Assembly: GCA_033026295.1 (NCBI GenBank)
Contig: CM065182.1
Span: 4,588,001-4,652,000 of the forward strand
Reading direction: 5' to 3'
Length of the DNA: 64,000 bases
From: Channa striata
Lineage: Eukaryota; Chordata; Actinopteri; Anabantiformes; Channidae
Shown piece by piece: positions 33,841 through 47,272 of this stretch (its first letter is position 1; each line of letters starts with the position of its first letter). The position numbers and the translations under genes are program-made. Below the pieces are notes generated by a model, which saw nothing but the letters and a program-made list of their open reading frames with translations, was not told the origin of the DNA and did no database searches.

Positions 33841-35274
33841 AGGGGTGGAGGTCACTTCGAGCAAAAGCTGCAGAAGATAGTGTTTTCCTTGATGGCGATG
33901 GTGAACGAAACTGCCCACTCACTAGTTAATGTTGGCTGTTTTTGCATTGATATCGATAGTAAATGGTATTTAGACCTATCCACAGTATTAGTAAGAGTTC
34001 TTCACCTTTGATATTTGCACGGTTTTGCGGCAGTTGTAGAAATCAATGCGTCCACTAACTCATAGCGAAGGTAATACCCAAGTATTACCTTAAGAGGCTG
34101 AAGAGACAACAACCGTTAGAGTTAGACACAAGAACTTCAGTGTTAGATTAGGTTACAAGATGAATTACAGTAAAACAAGAAACCTCAAACAGGGACGACA
34201 GCACACACGTCGTTCCTTAGTATAGTGACCACGTGTCACCGTATTCTTTAAAGCTCATAATGTCGAACCCTGGTCTCCCGTGGGAAAGTCCTGTGACTTG
34301 TCGTACCATCCACCTTCCTATGAGACTTTTTCCATGTATATTCTACGTCTTTGCTTTAGGTGTCAAACAATCAATAGTCAAACCCAAATTATTAATAAAT
34401 ACTCATTTGAGAAGGAACTTAGGATGTTATATTTGCACACATTACTGAAAATCACATGTTGTTGTTGAAATAATTTAAGATAAATTTAAGATGAGCAACC
34501 TGATGGCCTACCTTTACTATTAAATATAGCAATAACACATGTCTTTGCAGAAATGTGCCTTATTGCAGTTATTGACATGGAAGCTGGAGGAAAATTAAAA
34601 TGAATTATATTTTAATGCAGTTATTGTGTCTGTAGTGAAAAGTGGAAGTAAAGTTAAATGGCAACGTGTTGCTGAACCATTTAAGTGTGTTCGTAATTTC
34701 ATCCCACTGTGCAGCATGGGCAGTATTCTCAAAGTCAAATATGTTGTGCAAGATCAAATAATACTTTCTTACATTCACAGTGGGAAAACAATTCACGCAC
34801 AACTAAGTCAGTTTCAAAAGCTCTGAGACAAAATTTCCACTGCACAGGAAAACAAATCAGCATTTCGGAGACATTAATACCATTAAAACGCTTGTGCAAA
34901 ATTAACACCCAGAATATTCCAGAGGATGATCTGCCGCCTCGTTACATGTTGTGACTGTGCATCTCTCTCTCTCTCTCTCCTCAATGCATGAATGAGCAGA
35001 TGAATAAGCTCCATGCCTAATTTACAGATGATTTCTCCCATTAATCTGCAGTCTGCAGATGTTGTTAATTTATTTTACTCCTCTAACCTCCTGTTGTCGC
35101 AGCTGTTGGAGGCTGGGAGGGGGAACTTTGTGTGTTTGTGTGTGTACTGTGTGAGCATATGCACGGTAGGTGTTTGCTTGTTCACGTGTGTTGCTGTGTG
35201 TGTGCGTGTTTGGATGCCGTGCCAGTGTGAGGGTGGTGTTAGGGCAAAGGAACAGGTGGAGCACGAAGTGAGAC
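33841..35274. other. Unique sequence, no gene recognised
   Basis: A CT repeat lies at about 34964-34979. The flanking 34920-35090 block, with TAAGCTCCATGCCTAATTTA and CCCATTAATCTGCAGTCTGC, looks like regulatory rather than coding DNA. Confidence 0.4.
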
Positions 35275-35430
35275 ATGCATAGCAGGCAGAGCTGGTTACA
35301 TCTCTGTGAACTGAAGCCGCTACAGGACGTGACCAGACTTCATCTCTGCCAAATCCTGCACACACACGAACGGAAGTACGCGTGTCACGTGTCTGATGAG
35401 CTGCCGGACTCAGCTGGACTTTCTCTGTAA
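35275..35430 (+). CDS. 51-codon ORF, unrecognised (weak)
   Basis: The frame starts MHSRQSWLHLCELKPLQDV and continues TRLHLCQILHTHERKYACHV to a SDELPDSAGLSL end before TAA. The amino-acid mix is protein-like, with balanced charge and a Leu/Cys/His-rich middle. GTAAGT overlaps the stop codon, so a splice at CTCT|GTAAGT is also conceivable. I do not recognise a family, and an open stretch this long is not rare by chance. Confidence 0.12.
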   Translation: MHSRQSWLHLCELKPLQDVTRLHLCQILHTHERKYACHVSDELPDSAGLSL

Positions 35431-35879
35431 GTCCAAGGACCTGTGACCTCACTCAGTCTTTAGCCTTTTGACTTGAAACCGCTCGTGCCCTCCCTACACC
35501 GAGAGATAAACAAGCGGCGATGCCATAAAAATGTAATGCTTCCATTTGTTCCTTCCTCCCGAGGCGATCCCTCGAGCCAGCGCGATTGCTCAGTAATAAG
35601 TAAACAGAGACAGTACGTTTAGTCAGTTTTAGGCCTCTGTGCCGTGTGGTTTGGGGTCGTCTGTCTGTCTCGTTCTCGTGAATGTGACGTGTCCGAAACA
35701 CCTGGAGGCACAAACTGGGGCTCAAGGATGAACCGGTGAGATCAGGGTCACTCTCACCTCATGTCTGCCGGTGGTAATTCATAAACACCTTCTCATCCTT
35801 TGCTGTTTCATATTGAAGCCACAGGTAGCTCGAGAATAAGAACAGGCTGGAATTCTACTAGTTTTGGAACCAGATCTAT

Positions 35880-35965
35880 GGAAGTTTTTTTTTAATGTTT
35901 ATAATAATTTGACTTCTAGTTTTATGTTTTGGTCATTTTGTGTTTTTCTCTGCTTTCAGTGATTT
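35880..35965 (-). repeat. A-rich minisatellite-type fragment (minus)
   Basis: On the minus strand this stretch reads GCAGAGAAAAACACAAAATG and ACCAAAACATAAAAC, the same units as the A-rich elements at 32.7 kb and 60.4 kb. Confidence 0.35.
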
Positions 35966-38900
35966 TGGGAAAATGCCCAACAGAATTTTTCCTCTGAGCT
36001 CCTTCAGTTCGAACGGTAACGTCTGAGGCTCTGGTCGCTGAGCCGACTGCCCTCATGTACACAGTATCTTGTGAAATTCTCTGTCAATAAATTCATATGA
36101 TTAGATGGAGAAAGACAGAAGCAAATACAATGATATCATCCTCTTTATGTCCTTATATATCTTGATAGCCCCTGAAATGAAAAGCTCTTGCCGTGAAGCA
36201 TAACTCCTCTTTTACAGGGGCACTTGAATTAGTTGATGACAAACATCTGTAGCTTCAACACACAAATGCTTTAAGATCACTGACTAAATGTTGGGAACCG
36301 CTAATATCCTCCCACTCGCACTAATGTTGGATTTTCAAATGTTAAACGGTTTTTTTTCAGTATTAATTTTAATGTGAACAAAGAGGACGGCTTGTCTTGT
36401 CTTGCACAACATGATTGTTTCATAACGGTGTCCAATTCATCAGGACTCTGATTAGAATTTCAACATAAATCCAAAGAATCTTCTGTATTTCCTGCGTTAA
36501 AAGCGCAACAGCCGCGGCGTCACACATGCTCTCTCACCGATCCTCCTCTAAGCTTCCCGGCCTCTTAAATGAAAGGTTAAGTGCTAATCATATTGATAAA
36601 CCGTTGGCTCCATTGATCCTGCTCCGGAGTTAACAGGGTATTACTCGTTAAAGTTTACACTAATTAAGTGAATTAGAAGCTTTAGCAGCGGCCGCCGTTC
36701 CAGGCTCACTGACTCCTTCTGCCGAAGCCTCCTCATTACCTCCACAAACGTCCACGGAAAGGCTGGCAAGGTACGAGCGCTCGCCGATGAGAGAAGGCCA
36801 CGGATGGGTCGAGTCTCTTTTCATCGTCCCAGTCAGCGCTGTCTGTTTGTAATCAGAAGGCACAGCGTGGGCGCAGCCGAGGTGCGTCGGGACGTCCTGG
36901 AAAAGTGCACTAATTAGATACAATGACTGACACGAGGAGAACAGCTTGAGGCTTCGTCTCCCAGCGTGCGAAGATTTCATTGATAGCGGCGCTGCTTTTA
37001 CTGTCGCCTTCATTCTGCTTATGCGCCGGGTGTGTGTTTAAAGTTTGGGCAAACTGCAGCATGAGTCCGGGGCTTTATTGACTTCTCAGCCGTCCGTCTC
37101 GCTGTGCTGTGTCAACATTAGAATTAGCACGAAGAGCTTGCAGATGCCCTACAGGGAAAGGGTGCAATCAACATCATTACACGTCCCTGCAATACAATTA
37201 TCAAAAAAAAAGAAACACAGCTAGTATTTAGTTTTTATATTTGTTTGAGGAATAAGCTCCATGAAGACGTTCCTGTCTTTACATAAATGAATGGGGACAT
37301 GGACAGCAATAGAAGACAGAGACAAATCATTTTAATTCTTGCTTGACTCATAGAGTCCACAAGGAAGTTGCCCAGTACAGTCCATTAAATCAGATACTTT
37401 GTGATTACAGATTGCTGAAGCCAGGGCAGGATTTTTATTCAGGCTTGGTAGAAAAATAATAAAACGAGCCGACAATAAAATAAGCGTTAATCTTTAACCC
37501 CGAATGACTAAAAGACAAGTGATGTTGCTGCTCCGTGCAGCGAGTCTCCATCATTTCACACACTGAGGAAAAATCTGTGAAAACATGACAGAACCTGCGT
37601 GATCCCAAACCGCCCAAAAACAACCAACCGGAGCCGCCGCCGCCATCACAGCTCTCAGCGATAGTGCGCCCGTGGGTGGGCGTTACCTGGCAGCGAGCTG
37701 GATGGCGACAGCGGCTGGTGTATCATCTGAGCCCCGGTGGAGCCAGCGAGGCCATATGCCCGGGCTGCTTGTCTTGTGGTCAACTGCTAGGACCAAACTG
37801 CCAGACCATATGGAGATGAATAATGTGAGTCTTTAAAAAGAAACACTGGAGGGCCTTTGCATGTTGGCATGGCTAACGAGAACTGACAACCTGTCTGTGA
37901 ATCGTCCTGCTGCAGGACTGTGAGATTCATGATGCTTTGTGTTGAAGACGGGTTTGAAATTATATTGCAGAAAGAAATATCCCACCTAACTGAAGCATGT
38001 ACATATATTAAAGCAAATGTCTTAATGGTTCATTCTGGTTTTAGATGCATTGCAATGTCGTCTGTTATGACTAAGGAGTGTTTTCCAGAAAAACCCAGTT
38101 CTGAACAGCTGGTTGCGACAGCAGGCAAGTTAAAATGAAATGAGACATCTTCCTGCTGACGTAATAATTTATATAGCAACCATATAATCATTGTTAGGGT
38201 GGTGCTGAGGGGACATGAGCTAACAGCAGCTAATGTAAAGCTAAAGGACAGGAGCAGGATCAATGCTATTCTATATTTGATTAAATTATCGTTAAATAAT
38301 CTTTCACATATCCAGGAAGGCATTTCTTTATTCTGTCCTCTGCTAATTCCTTAATTCAAACCGTTGCAGTAAAATAAAAGTTGGGGAAAAGCTGCTTTGC
38401 CTCAGCGACTCCACGAGGGGAATAACAAAGTCCACTGATAAACAATAATTTGGATTTGAACAGATGCTCGGTGCGTTGGGGGCTGCTTCAGAATTGATCT
38501 TGTTGACAATATTATTGATGCTTAAAGCCCAACTTTGCATCTGCAGCATCAATACTTTGTACTCTTGTACTGTCGGTTTCCAAGAGCCCGAGCTGGAATG
38601 TGGAGAAACTTAAATGGGAGCATTGATTGTTAAACGCAAACAAAATATATTCAAATTTAATACCAGAACGATGTGGGTGGAAAATGTTTCTGGTGATATT
38701 TGAAAACGCACAACATACCTTTGGGCACTGCATGGATTTAGCCAGGCCGGCCATCTGAGAAATTCTTAGGGATGAAGGCAAATGCATTGTGTCCTGTTTT
38801 GATCAAAAGCAATAAAATAAAATAAAACCTATAAATATGCAAATGTTTATTGTCATTCCTTGCAACAATGCGCAACAATCATGTCTGAAAAGCCCGACCC

Positions 38901-41344
38901 AGACCAGGTGAACTTGTGCGGTACTTGATGGTGGCCCATTAGCAGCGTTGGTGAGAGGAGCCACACTGCGCAGCTGTAACAGACTGAATAATGAAGAGAT
39001 TCACTCGGGTCTGTGAGAACAGACTGAAGGAGACTCACATATGTGTGTCTGCTTGTATATGTGGATGGAGCCGAATGGATAGAATGGCCATTTCCAGACT
39101 GGGGCACTGTTTGCATCTCATACCTTTAGCAGACACAATATTTCTGGTAATTTATTTTTCTTTCTACGCGTTGCACAGCGTGAAATATGTTTTTGGAATC
39201 ATGTAACTGTGGATGGATTGTTCAATGGGACTAAGATCAGAGTGTTTTGGAGCAGAGCTTCTGAAGAAAACCACTGAAAAAGCAGACAACAACTGACTGA
39301 AGTGAAAACGCGGGGAACCGCACCATAACTTCTTCAGATCACATTCAGAATCGATGGCTAACAAGTAATACGAACATAAAGCCCAATCGCCAGGATCAAA
39401 AATCTCCCCTTGCAATGACTGACTGAATATGTTGTAAAATCATTTTATTAGCATTTGCACAAGCCCTACAACCACATTTCTGCAGATGTGCGACTATCGT
39501 GTCAAAGAAGAGCGTGCTGCAGCTCTTTGAAGCCTTTGTCTAACCTCACATCACTTTCTTTGCCAGCGACAGTTCTGGCTTCAGCAGATGCAATGAAAAT
39601 AACAGCGTTCCCATCGCAGGTCTCATTTTGACCCAAACAAGGTGCCATTTTGCAGTGCGTAAACAACTCTGGTATTCATGAATAATACTTCTCCCTGGAT
39701 GAAGGAGTCAGGCAGACATGAGACTGGCTGGCAGATGCCGTCATTTTCCGATGGCAGCGTGTGAGTGTAGATGTCCCTGCCCTTTCTCCAACACTCTGCC
39801 TCTGACTCCTGCAGACATTCATTTGTCTGTCAGTCTACGTGCACCGATTGTAAAGGGTAAAAGGAGTAAAACTCCCTCTGCTTCAACCGCGGCCGTTTCC
39901 TCTACATTTTCATTTCCCTCCTACTAAAAACACTTTAGTCCTTTTGTGTTTGTGTCCAGGAAACTCACGGCACAATTACGTTTAATGAGAATTTGCAGGA
40001 ATTTGTTTGAGTGTCAGACTTCGTCTTCCTCTTCTCTCTCTTCTCTGATTTTATTCAGTTGTTACAGGAACGAGGAGATTTGTGGAAATCGTTTTTTTTC
40101 TAATCTATTATTGTCGGACTGATCATTGTTGGATCCAACACTTCGGTCGTCACAAGGCTTCTCTCAGTTTTGCATTACCTTGTTTTGCCAGAGACCTGTC
40201 ATCCATATGCATGCCTCGTTCGAGGTAATAAGTTATGACACTCCTGAGTCTCCTGTGCTTCACTGTGTATGCCCGGCTGTTATATGTGTGAAGATTAAAA
40301 TCAATAAAAGCTGGTAACAGTTGGGCAAGCCAAGGTTTGCTGTCGTCTTTACTGAATATTGAACCGAGCTTATGCAAGTGCAGAGGTGATAAAGTTCGAT
40401 TAATTCCGTGCTGTATTTCTTAGGATGTGATGTTTTTATTTTTGTATTTATTTTAAATTTCAACTAAGGAAATAATGAATTACTTAATTGGAAATGTATA
40501 AGTAAGTATGATCAATAAAAGTGAAGTGTGAGCTTCTCTTTCTGTGTTGCAGTGCAGAACTGATTTCAGTACAGAGGGATCGGAAACACCTGCTATGGCT
40601 GAATTATTCTCCCTGGAGTCTGAAGGTCAGCGTCCATCATGTTCTACTCCTGGTGTGACTTACTGCTGCTCACACTTGGCAGATATGGCTGCCAAGCGAG
40701 AGACATCCCGCGTTCTATAAAAAAGTTCACGTAGACGTCTGCATGAGAGAAATGAAATGTCAGCGTGACTGAGATTTGAGTGACCTGCCTCGACCCCGGA
40801 CGACAGTGATTAAGACCAGGCCTCGGACGAGCGCTGGAAAGCGTATGACTGAGTGTTAATGCATTCAGCAGCTTCATGAGCAGTCGCAGAGTGTGACTAA
40901 GCATCATGCAAATGAGGCCACGACCCACTTTTCAGCTTTGGATTTAATGCATCTAATGCACGATCAAGGAATTAAGAATGTGTGATTATTATTGGACAAT
41001 CTGCCTATAGAGTGTCTGGCGTCGCCAAAGAAAGTAGAAGGTAGTAAGGTTAAAGAAAATGATTTCAAATCGATTGCAGCTCATTAGATCGATAGAAACA
41101 TGAGTTTAATGGATGAAACCACACAAATCACCAAAGTAACAAATATAAAGTAGTTTGCTCCACCAATCTGGCCCGACATGATGATTTTATGATGATTGTG
41201 CACTGAAACTGCAGGAATATTCACAGACTTTCCGGTGCTGTGGGACAGCTCGTGACAGCAGCAGATGGTTTGCAGTAGCGAATGAATAATAGTTTTCTAT
41301 GCTAATTTTAAATGTTTGATGGGGCTTCGGAGCTTTTGCGTTTG
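35966..41344. other. Unique sequence, possibly regulatory; no gene recognised
   Basis: A+T-rich, repeat-poor blocks at 36560-36700 (TGCTAATCATATTGATAAAC, CACTAATTAAGTGAATTAG) and 40650-40930 (with a perfect octamer, ATGCAAAT, near 40908) resemble developmental regulatory DNA. The frames at 36660-37013(-) and 39718-39927(+) have no motif or credible splice borders. No RNA gene is apparent. Confidence 0.35.
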
Positions 41345-41620
41345 AAGGGCAACTTCACCAATTTTCAACTTGCTTTCTATACAGGAGCTTTAGTTTAGGG
41401 TGTAAATGTAAATTTGTGCTTTTAAACGTCCTTATATGAAAATATCTCTCTGCATTATCCGCAGGAGTAGTAGAAAAGCAGGTTGACCCCAATCCCAAAC
41501 TCTTTAGTGTGAGGTGACGCATCCTGAACTGAAAGTTCCTCCAAGTGATGTCATCTGGAGGCATTTTCCAGCTAGAAGTAGAGAGATATTTTAATTTGGG
41601 GAAAACAAAGGGGGGAAGTA
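41345..41620 (+). mobile_element. Inverted-repeat element family, copy B
   Basis: It begins with GGCAACTTCACCAATTTTCA and ACTTGCTTTCT, continues TTTAGTTTAGGGTGTAAATG, and reaches the shared core CCTCCAAGTGATGTCATCTG. It ends with CAGCTAGAAGTAGAGAGATA and TTTTAATTTGGGG. The same order is found in copy C at 55431-55798. It is non-coding. Confidence 0.6.
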
Positions 41621-42050
41621 TGAAAAACTAATCAGAATAAACAACAACTGGTGTCACAGCTTCTGTTGTGCAGAGCAAACCCTCAGTTCAACCTAACGGG
41701 GGCAGTGTTACATTACTTGTTGCTTTCACGCGATATTAAAAAATCGAAATTGTTGCATCTTACACGTCTTCTCGGTTACTAGATATAATAACACTAACCA
41801 TGGCCCAGACTGTTTTTCGGTCGTCATCAGCGTCATCTCTGGGTGAAGAATTGGCTCATTTGTCTTCCCAGAAAAGCAACTGTCTGCATAAACTCGTATA
41901 CAGCTGGAGCATCCTGCCATGATCAATGCATTAAATTAACAGGCATTGATAAATCTGACACAGATTTCCTTCAACTGCTGTTACCATAATTATCATTTGT
42001 TGGATTGTTGGCAAAGTGTCACAAGCTCAGTCACCATTTGTGATTGACAA

Positions 42051-42052
<2 letters not shown>
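41621..42052. other. Unique sequence
   Basis: Nothing recognised. Confidence 0.45.

Positions 42053-42093
<41 letters not shown>
42053..42093 (+). repeat. (TG)20 microsatellite
   Basis: Uninterrupted TG dinucleotides. Confidence 0.97.
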
Positions 42094-42095
<2 letters not shown>

Positions 42096-45022
42096 CTGAG
42101 TGAGCCAATAACATACAGAAGATGAACAAGGCCAGAAAAAAAAAACAGCAACGAAATTACGTGTTTTCACCGAAAAATTAGGAATATTATCAACCCATTT
42201 GTCACACTTGCTGTGCGTAAATCCTGTAGCTGTTCTTTAGGTAAGAACTCATATCAGACAGAAAATCAGATCCTGCACAACACGCATGTGCAGAGGGACC
42301 GACCGCAGCTGATCCATCTCAAAACTACTGTCTCCTGAAGCCCCCAGGGTCAGCACTGTGCAGGGAAGAAAAGAAAAACGTGCTTGCACACGGGAAGGTC
42401 AACAGTTCATATGAGACTATTTCCTCATCAAATAATTTCCATAATTTCCACCTGCTTTAAAGAGCTATGAAACCTCCCACTTCCTGTTTGACAGTCTGGG
42501 CCTGATGGCGTGGAGCACACATGAACGTTTGCTAAGTATCACACTGAGAGCGGTTTTTGGAAAATGTGTCACAGCTAGACAACAATGACTTATGACAATA
42601 CATTAATAACTAGTTTGTGTTTACTGGGACCTTTCTTATTCCAACGTGTGGACTGTCATTGTACAGTGACACCATCTCCGGTTTCTCCTTTACAGTCCCC
42701 CAGAACACGTGCTCACACCCATCCCCTTTTTTCACGATCAGCTAAATTTACATGTCACTTTGCTGCAGTTTCCAGCGCAGCAGGTTTCCTGCTTTGGTTT
42801 GCTGTGCCAGTCCGGGGATGTTCTCCAATCACAGTTTGAGAACGTCACGATACATAAATCGTATGTACAGTATTACACCGCTGTCATCCGCCTCTTTGTA
42901 GTGTAAATATATTTGTAATTATTTTAACTGCAGGGTGTGAAAGAGATTCAGTGATGATGGTCTGGGTGGTGATTCCAGCTCATGGCTTCTAATATGAAAC
43001 CATGTTATGGAAAAAAGTGCGCAATTTGCATTTTTGTGTTTGAAAAGTAGCTTATTAATATATGCTTAAAAATATGAAAGCGTATCTCAGCTTTGAGACA
43101 CGCTTTCATGAGGAACGTTAAACAACTGTAGTATCAGTGCTGTTCATACATTTACGTTTCTAATCAGTAAACGTAGGTGAAAAAGTGTCTTCATTTGTGG
43201 CATCATAACATTGACGTTAGTGGCTCTGCCGGATTGAATCGGCCTCGTACAGACACTGGAACTGTTGTCTGGAGCTGAGGTGCCACATTTTTGTCAAAAA
43301 AAAAGAAAGTATAGACATAAACTTGGCATGTTTGCCAGCCTCTGACGGGCTTGTTTTATCAGCCCCGGTTTTTCGGTTTTGCACCTCATTCTGTACGTGA
43401 CCTCTCTGTATGTCAGTCACACACTTTCATAGTTCACCGGGCCCAAACGCTGATGGGGAAAAGTGCGGCTGAGTAAGCAGAAGGAACTGGAAGAAGTTAG
43501 AGAGCGGAGAATGAGACGGCGGGGACTAAGAGTGAAAAGGAGGAGATTTGTTACCGAGACAAAAGAAGTAAAGAGAGGAGAAAGACGGATAATGGGCATC
43601 GCCAAGGTCGTGACGTTTCAATCAGAGCTGTGCTGCTGCACGTCACCATGTGTACAATTAATATGCAGATCACAGGGCAGGACGGCTCCGTTTTCGTTGA
43701 GGCGTTTTGCCAAGACACACTAATAAATTCTGTGTGCGACCCCGCTGCAGCCTGCTGCCTCCCTGCAAACCCGAGCAGCTTCCACGGGCTGATTACAGAG
43801 TTTGTCCATGGTGAGTGCTTAGACAGACAGTCCATTAGTCCACTTTAGCATTAATCTTCATCACTGCACTCCCACCATACTTCTCCTCCCCAGATCCATT
43901 GTTCTTTAAAATGAAACTGCTCACAACATTTTAGTGGATTGATTGGGGCTCACTACCGCCATCTAACAAATTGAGGTTTGACCTGGTGATGATCCATCTC
44001 CCTTAATAGAAAATGAACAAAAATATAAAGTAGCCTCGCAGACTGTCGTCTTCCCTCACCCAGCCCTGCTCTCTCCCTGTCCTTTCACTAAATGTTACTC
44101 ACTCCATCCACCAGTCCAATTATTGGCCTGTCCCTTTGAATGACAAAACACAAGACAAGTATCATCCTATTGATTTCTTGCTTATACAAAACTTCTGAAT
44201 ACTGGAAAAAAAAAAAACACTCTCTTCTTCTTTAGCAAACTGTCTATTCTGAGCGTGTGCATCTCCTTGCTGATTAGCGGCCTGAAAAAAATCCTGCAGG
44301 TCGGCCAGGACGCCGCAACCACCACACCACCAATAAAACTGTCGTGTCAAGCACAAAAAAACAGGCAGCGTAAATAACAAAGTCCAGCAGCGTTGGACAC
44401 TGCTGTCCCTAACAGGGACCCCCTGAATGAGATTTATACTTTTAATGGGGATTTATTCATTTACAAGAAATGGGGTTTAACTTTTAGATGGCATATTTTT
44501 GCTGATTATCCATAAACATCAGATTAATTTAATTCTGTGGCAGGTGGCACACTTGGTTAGCATAGCAAGAAAGCACGTGTGTGTTTCATAAAGTTGTTCC
44601 ACTTGCTCCTGGAGCATCAAATTGTTTCATATGATAAGCAAAAAGTCAACATACTGATGCCCTAGTAAGCGTAATTATCTGACACTGTGGGATGAGAATG
44701 TGTAATTTTCGTTGGTCACGTACTTTCCCCGCATGCGTCTTTTTGGAGGATTAAATATGTTTCCCACTAGGAGACACACTAGGGCCTAAACATTATTGGC
44801 TTAAAACAAATCTCTTCCTCATGAACTTCCCATTTTTACACAGTGACACTCCAGGAAGTGATGAGGCTGTTGATACTGAGGTCACGAGAGAGAAAAGTTT
44901 TTGTGGAAAATGATTCAAAGCTGCTCTGTACAGTGTATACAGCACTAATTTATCATGACATTCAGGAGTGGCACAGAAATGTGAGGTTACCATGTTCCAT
45001 AGGCCAATTGCAAACAGGTCCG
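42094..45022. other. Unique sequence, no gene recognised
   Basis: The stretch contains a near-perfect hairpin at 43074-43109 and a purine-rich block at 43470-43600 that explains the Arg/Glu/Lys-rich frame there. No exon, RNA gene or named repeat is apparent. Confidence 0.4.
43074..43109. repeat. Hairpin with 15-bp arms
   Basis: ATGAAAGCGTATCTC pairs with GAGACACGCTTTCAT across a six-base loop, AGCTTT, with a single A-C mismatch. The pairing does not continue outside these arms. It is too short for a typical microRNA precursor. Confidence 0.8.
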
Positions 45023-45195
45023 CCGATCAGCCGTAACATTACGACCTGACTGACAGGTGAAGTGAAGGTGCCAAAACACGCATCACATCCCAGTTTGTTG
45101 CGTATGGGGCCGTGAAGCTGCAGTGTCGTGACCTGGACAACTGAGCAATGGACGAAGTGGACCTGGTCTGATGAATCCCTCTTCTTCATGCCCTT
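45023..45195 (+). mobile_element. Internally deleted Tc1-like transposon
   Basis: The left end CGATCAGCCGTAACATTACG and CTGACTGACAGGTGAAGTGA match the terminal region of a fish Tc1-like element. It is joined directly to transposase sequence: SLLRMGP (45092-45112), then WTTEQWTKWTWSDESLFFM in one frame from 45134. WSDES (45164-45178) is the segment carrying the first catalytic Asp. The first several hundred bases of coding sequence, the rest of the domain and the far terminus are missing. This family is different from the remnant at 21.6 kb. Confidence 0.85.
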
Positions 45196-47272
45196 CTTTT
45201 CTGGCTGACTGGCGTTTATCTCCAGTCTAAGATTTGACTGATGTAACAACTGACCCACAATCTTTATCAACTCAGACTTTGTGTGCACTAGGGAGCGTAA
45301 GAAAGGCAACATGTTTTCTGGCAAAATTGGTCAATGAAATGATCATAAATGAGCGGCAAACGGCTGCAGTGAAAAGATAGAAAAACAAATGTCAATGAGC
45401 GCCTCATGTTTAATTTCCACTGTCATTCTGCATCAGCTTTTAGTGGTTAACACTGGCTGTGCATGTGCGCACTCGCACTCATTAGACAGCTGAAATCAGC
45501 TCACTTCCCTCCATCTGCGAACATAATGGTTTTCGTCTATATTTACATAACATTACTGACCGTCATTACCGAGTCGGCTTCACTGTCCCCATGCTGATGG
45601 CTGAGCACACACCACTGAAAAGAGCCAACCGTCACTTTTGCTGTTTGAAAGTCTAGAAAATATTCCATCTCCAGATTTCTAATGATTTCGTGAGATTATA
45701 ATTAGAACTTAGTGAGGCATGGAAAAAACAGGAGGAGTCAAAAAGTCAATAGTGTATTCAATTCCAACCACTCCAGAGGTGCACGACAGTGTTATTCACA
45801 CTCGTGGGACATTATATCGGTGACCAGGCCGGGGTCGGTGTTCCCCGAGTGTCAGGCTGCGTGATTCCAAATGCTGCTCCTGGGCTTGGACATTTGCTGG
45901 AAAGGACAATAATGTTCTTCCCTGGATGATAAATGACAATGGATCAACATTTTTCCAGGCCTGTTTTCACGTGTTGTAACAGTGTCTGTGTGACAGGAGC
46001 ATTAATGGTATGAATCGTGATCCATCAGAGAGGGGGCTGGGGTGAGTCTGGGTCGGAGAAATGAACAGCTGAGCAAAAGCGTGTGCTCTGACACTTGTTT
46101 CATCATTCTAAAATCTCATGCAGAGGTCTGTTTTTCCCCATGTACCATAATATCACTCAGTTTGCAACCGTGACCACAAGGTGAGAAACTGGTCGGAGTC
46201 ATTAAATCAAAAACAAATGGAGAAACCATGTAGATGAGACCAGTCCACGTTATTATTCTTTACCTGTTTCCACTGCAGGAGTTTGGCACCATTTGCTCTA
46301 AAAAAAACAAAACTAACTTTATTATTAGGAAAAACCGTGGCAATAACTTGTAGAGCTCTGTTTGGGCGATAGTCTCAATCAAAGAGAAGTGAGAGTCGCC
46401 AGGCGTCCTGCTGTTTCTGGAACCATTATCCAACCACAATATTCAGCACTTCTGCCCCCTACTGAGCCGTGAACACGACGACGGTCTGTCCAGCCAGTCC
46501 TGTAATTACTTTTTGTTTTGGTTTCATAATTTAAGCATAAAATGAATTGGATTAAATCCAAACCAGGAATCCCCAGTATCTCCAGCAGAAACAGTAACAT
46601 CTGTAAATCAGCATGTCTGATGAAAATTAATCTTGCAATAAAAAGAAAAGTGGAAAAGTTTTGAACAATGTCATCTAACCCTGTTGGTGTATGAACAAAG
46701 AAAGATCCAGACATCCCCGGAAACATTGTAGACTGTCATTAGTTCCAGGGGACGCAGAAAAGTGATGGACATTTAGATTTGTAAATATGTTTTTAGTTGC
46801 TCCCGGAGACACTGGCGTCGTGTTGTGGCCTCCTGCAGCGTGTTTCTTAACGCTGCGTTTTTATCGTTGCGATGAAGGAGTTGTTGTGTTTGGTCAACTT
46901 GCAGACCCGTGAGCTCTCCGGGTCACCGTGACGATGAGCTTAAATGTCCAAAACGGAAATGAGCAAACATTCCCATAAAGAAAAGTCATGAAAGATATTT
47001 GCCACCTGCTGTGTTACCTAAAATCTTGACTCCAAATGCTGCGTTTTCTGCATTTGCACAAACGCTGCCATGTGTTACTCGTTACTAATCCAGGCTGAAG
47101 GTTCACAAGAAATGAAACTTCAGAAGATTTATTGTCAATTTGAGTGTCTCTACATCAGCCGCGGACAGTGTGGTTAGTAAAGAAAATGGCAGAAGTTATT
47201 GTTCAAAGACTGTCACCAACGCGCAAACCGGCTTTTGTGAGTACAGACCTCAAACGTTTTCATGCCCCTTAA
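45196..47272. other. Unique sequence, no gene recognised
   Basis: Nothing coding is recognised. A CTCF-like site lies at 46452-46465. The 115-codon minus frame at 46379-46726 has no motif. Confidence 0.4.
46452..46465 (-). promoter_or_regulatory. CTCF-like motif
   Basis: The minus strand reads TCAGTAGGGGGCAG and matches the core CCASYAGRKGGCRS at 13 of 14 positions, with the most constrained AGGGGGC intact. It sits in otherwise unremarkable sequence. Binding is a prediction only. Confidence 0.4.
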
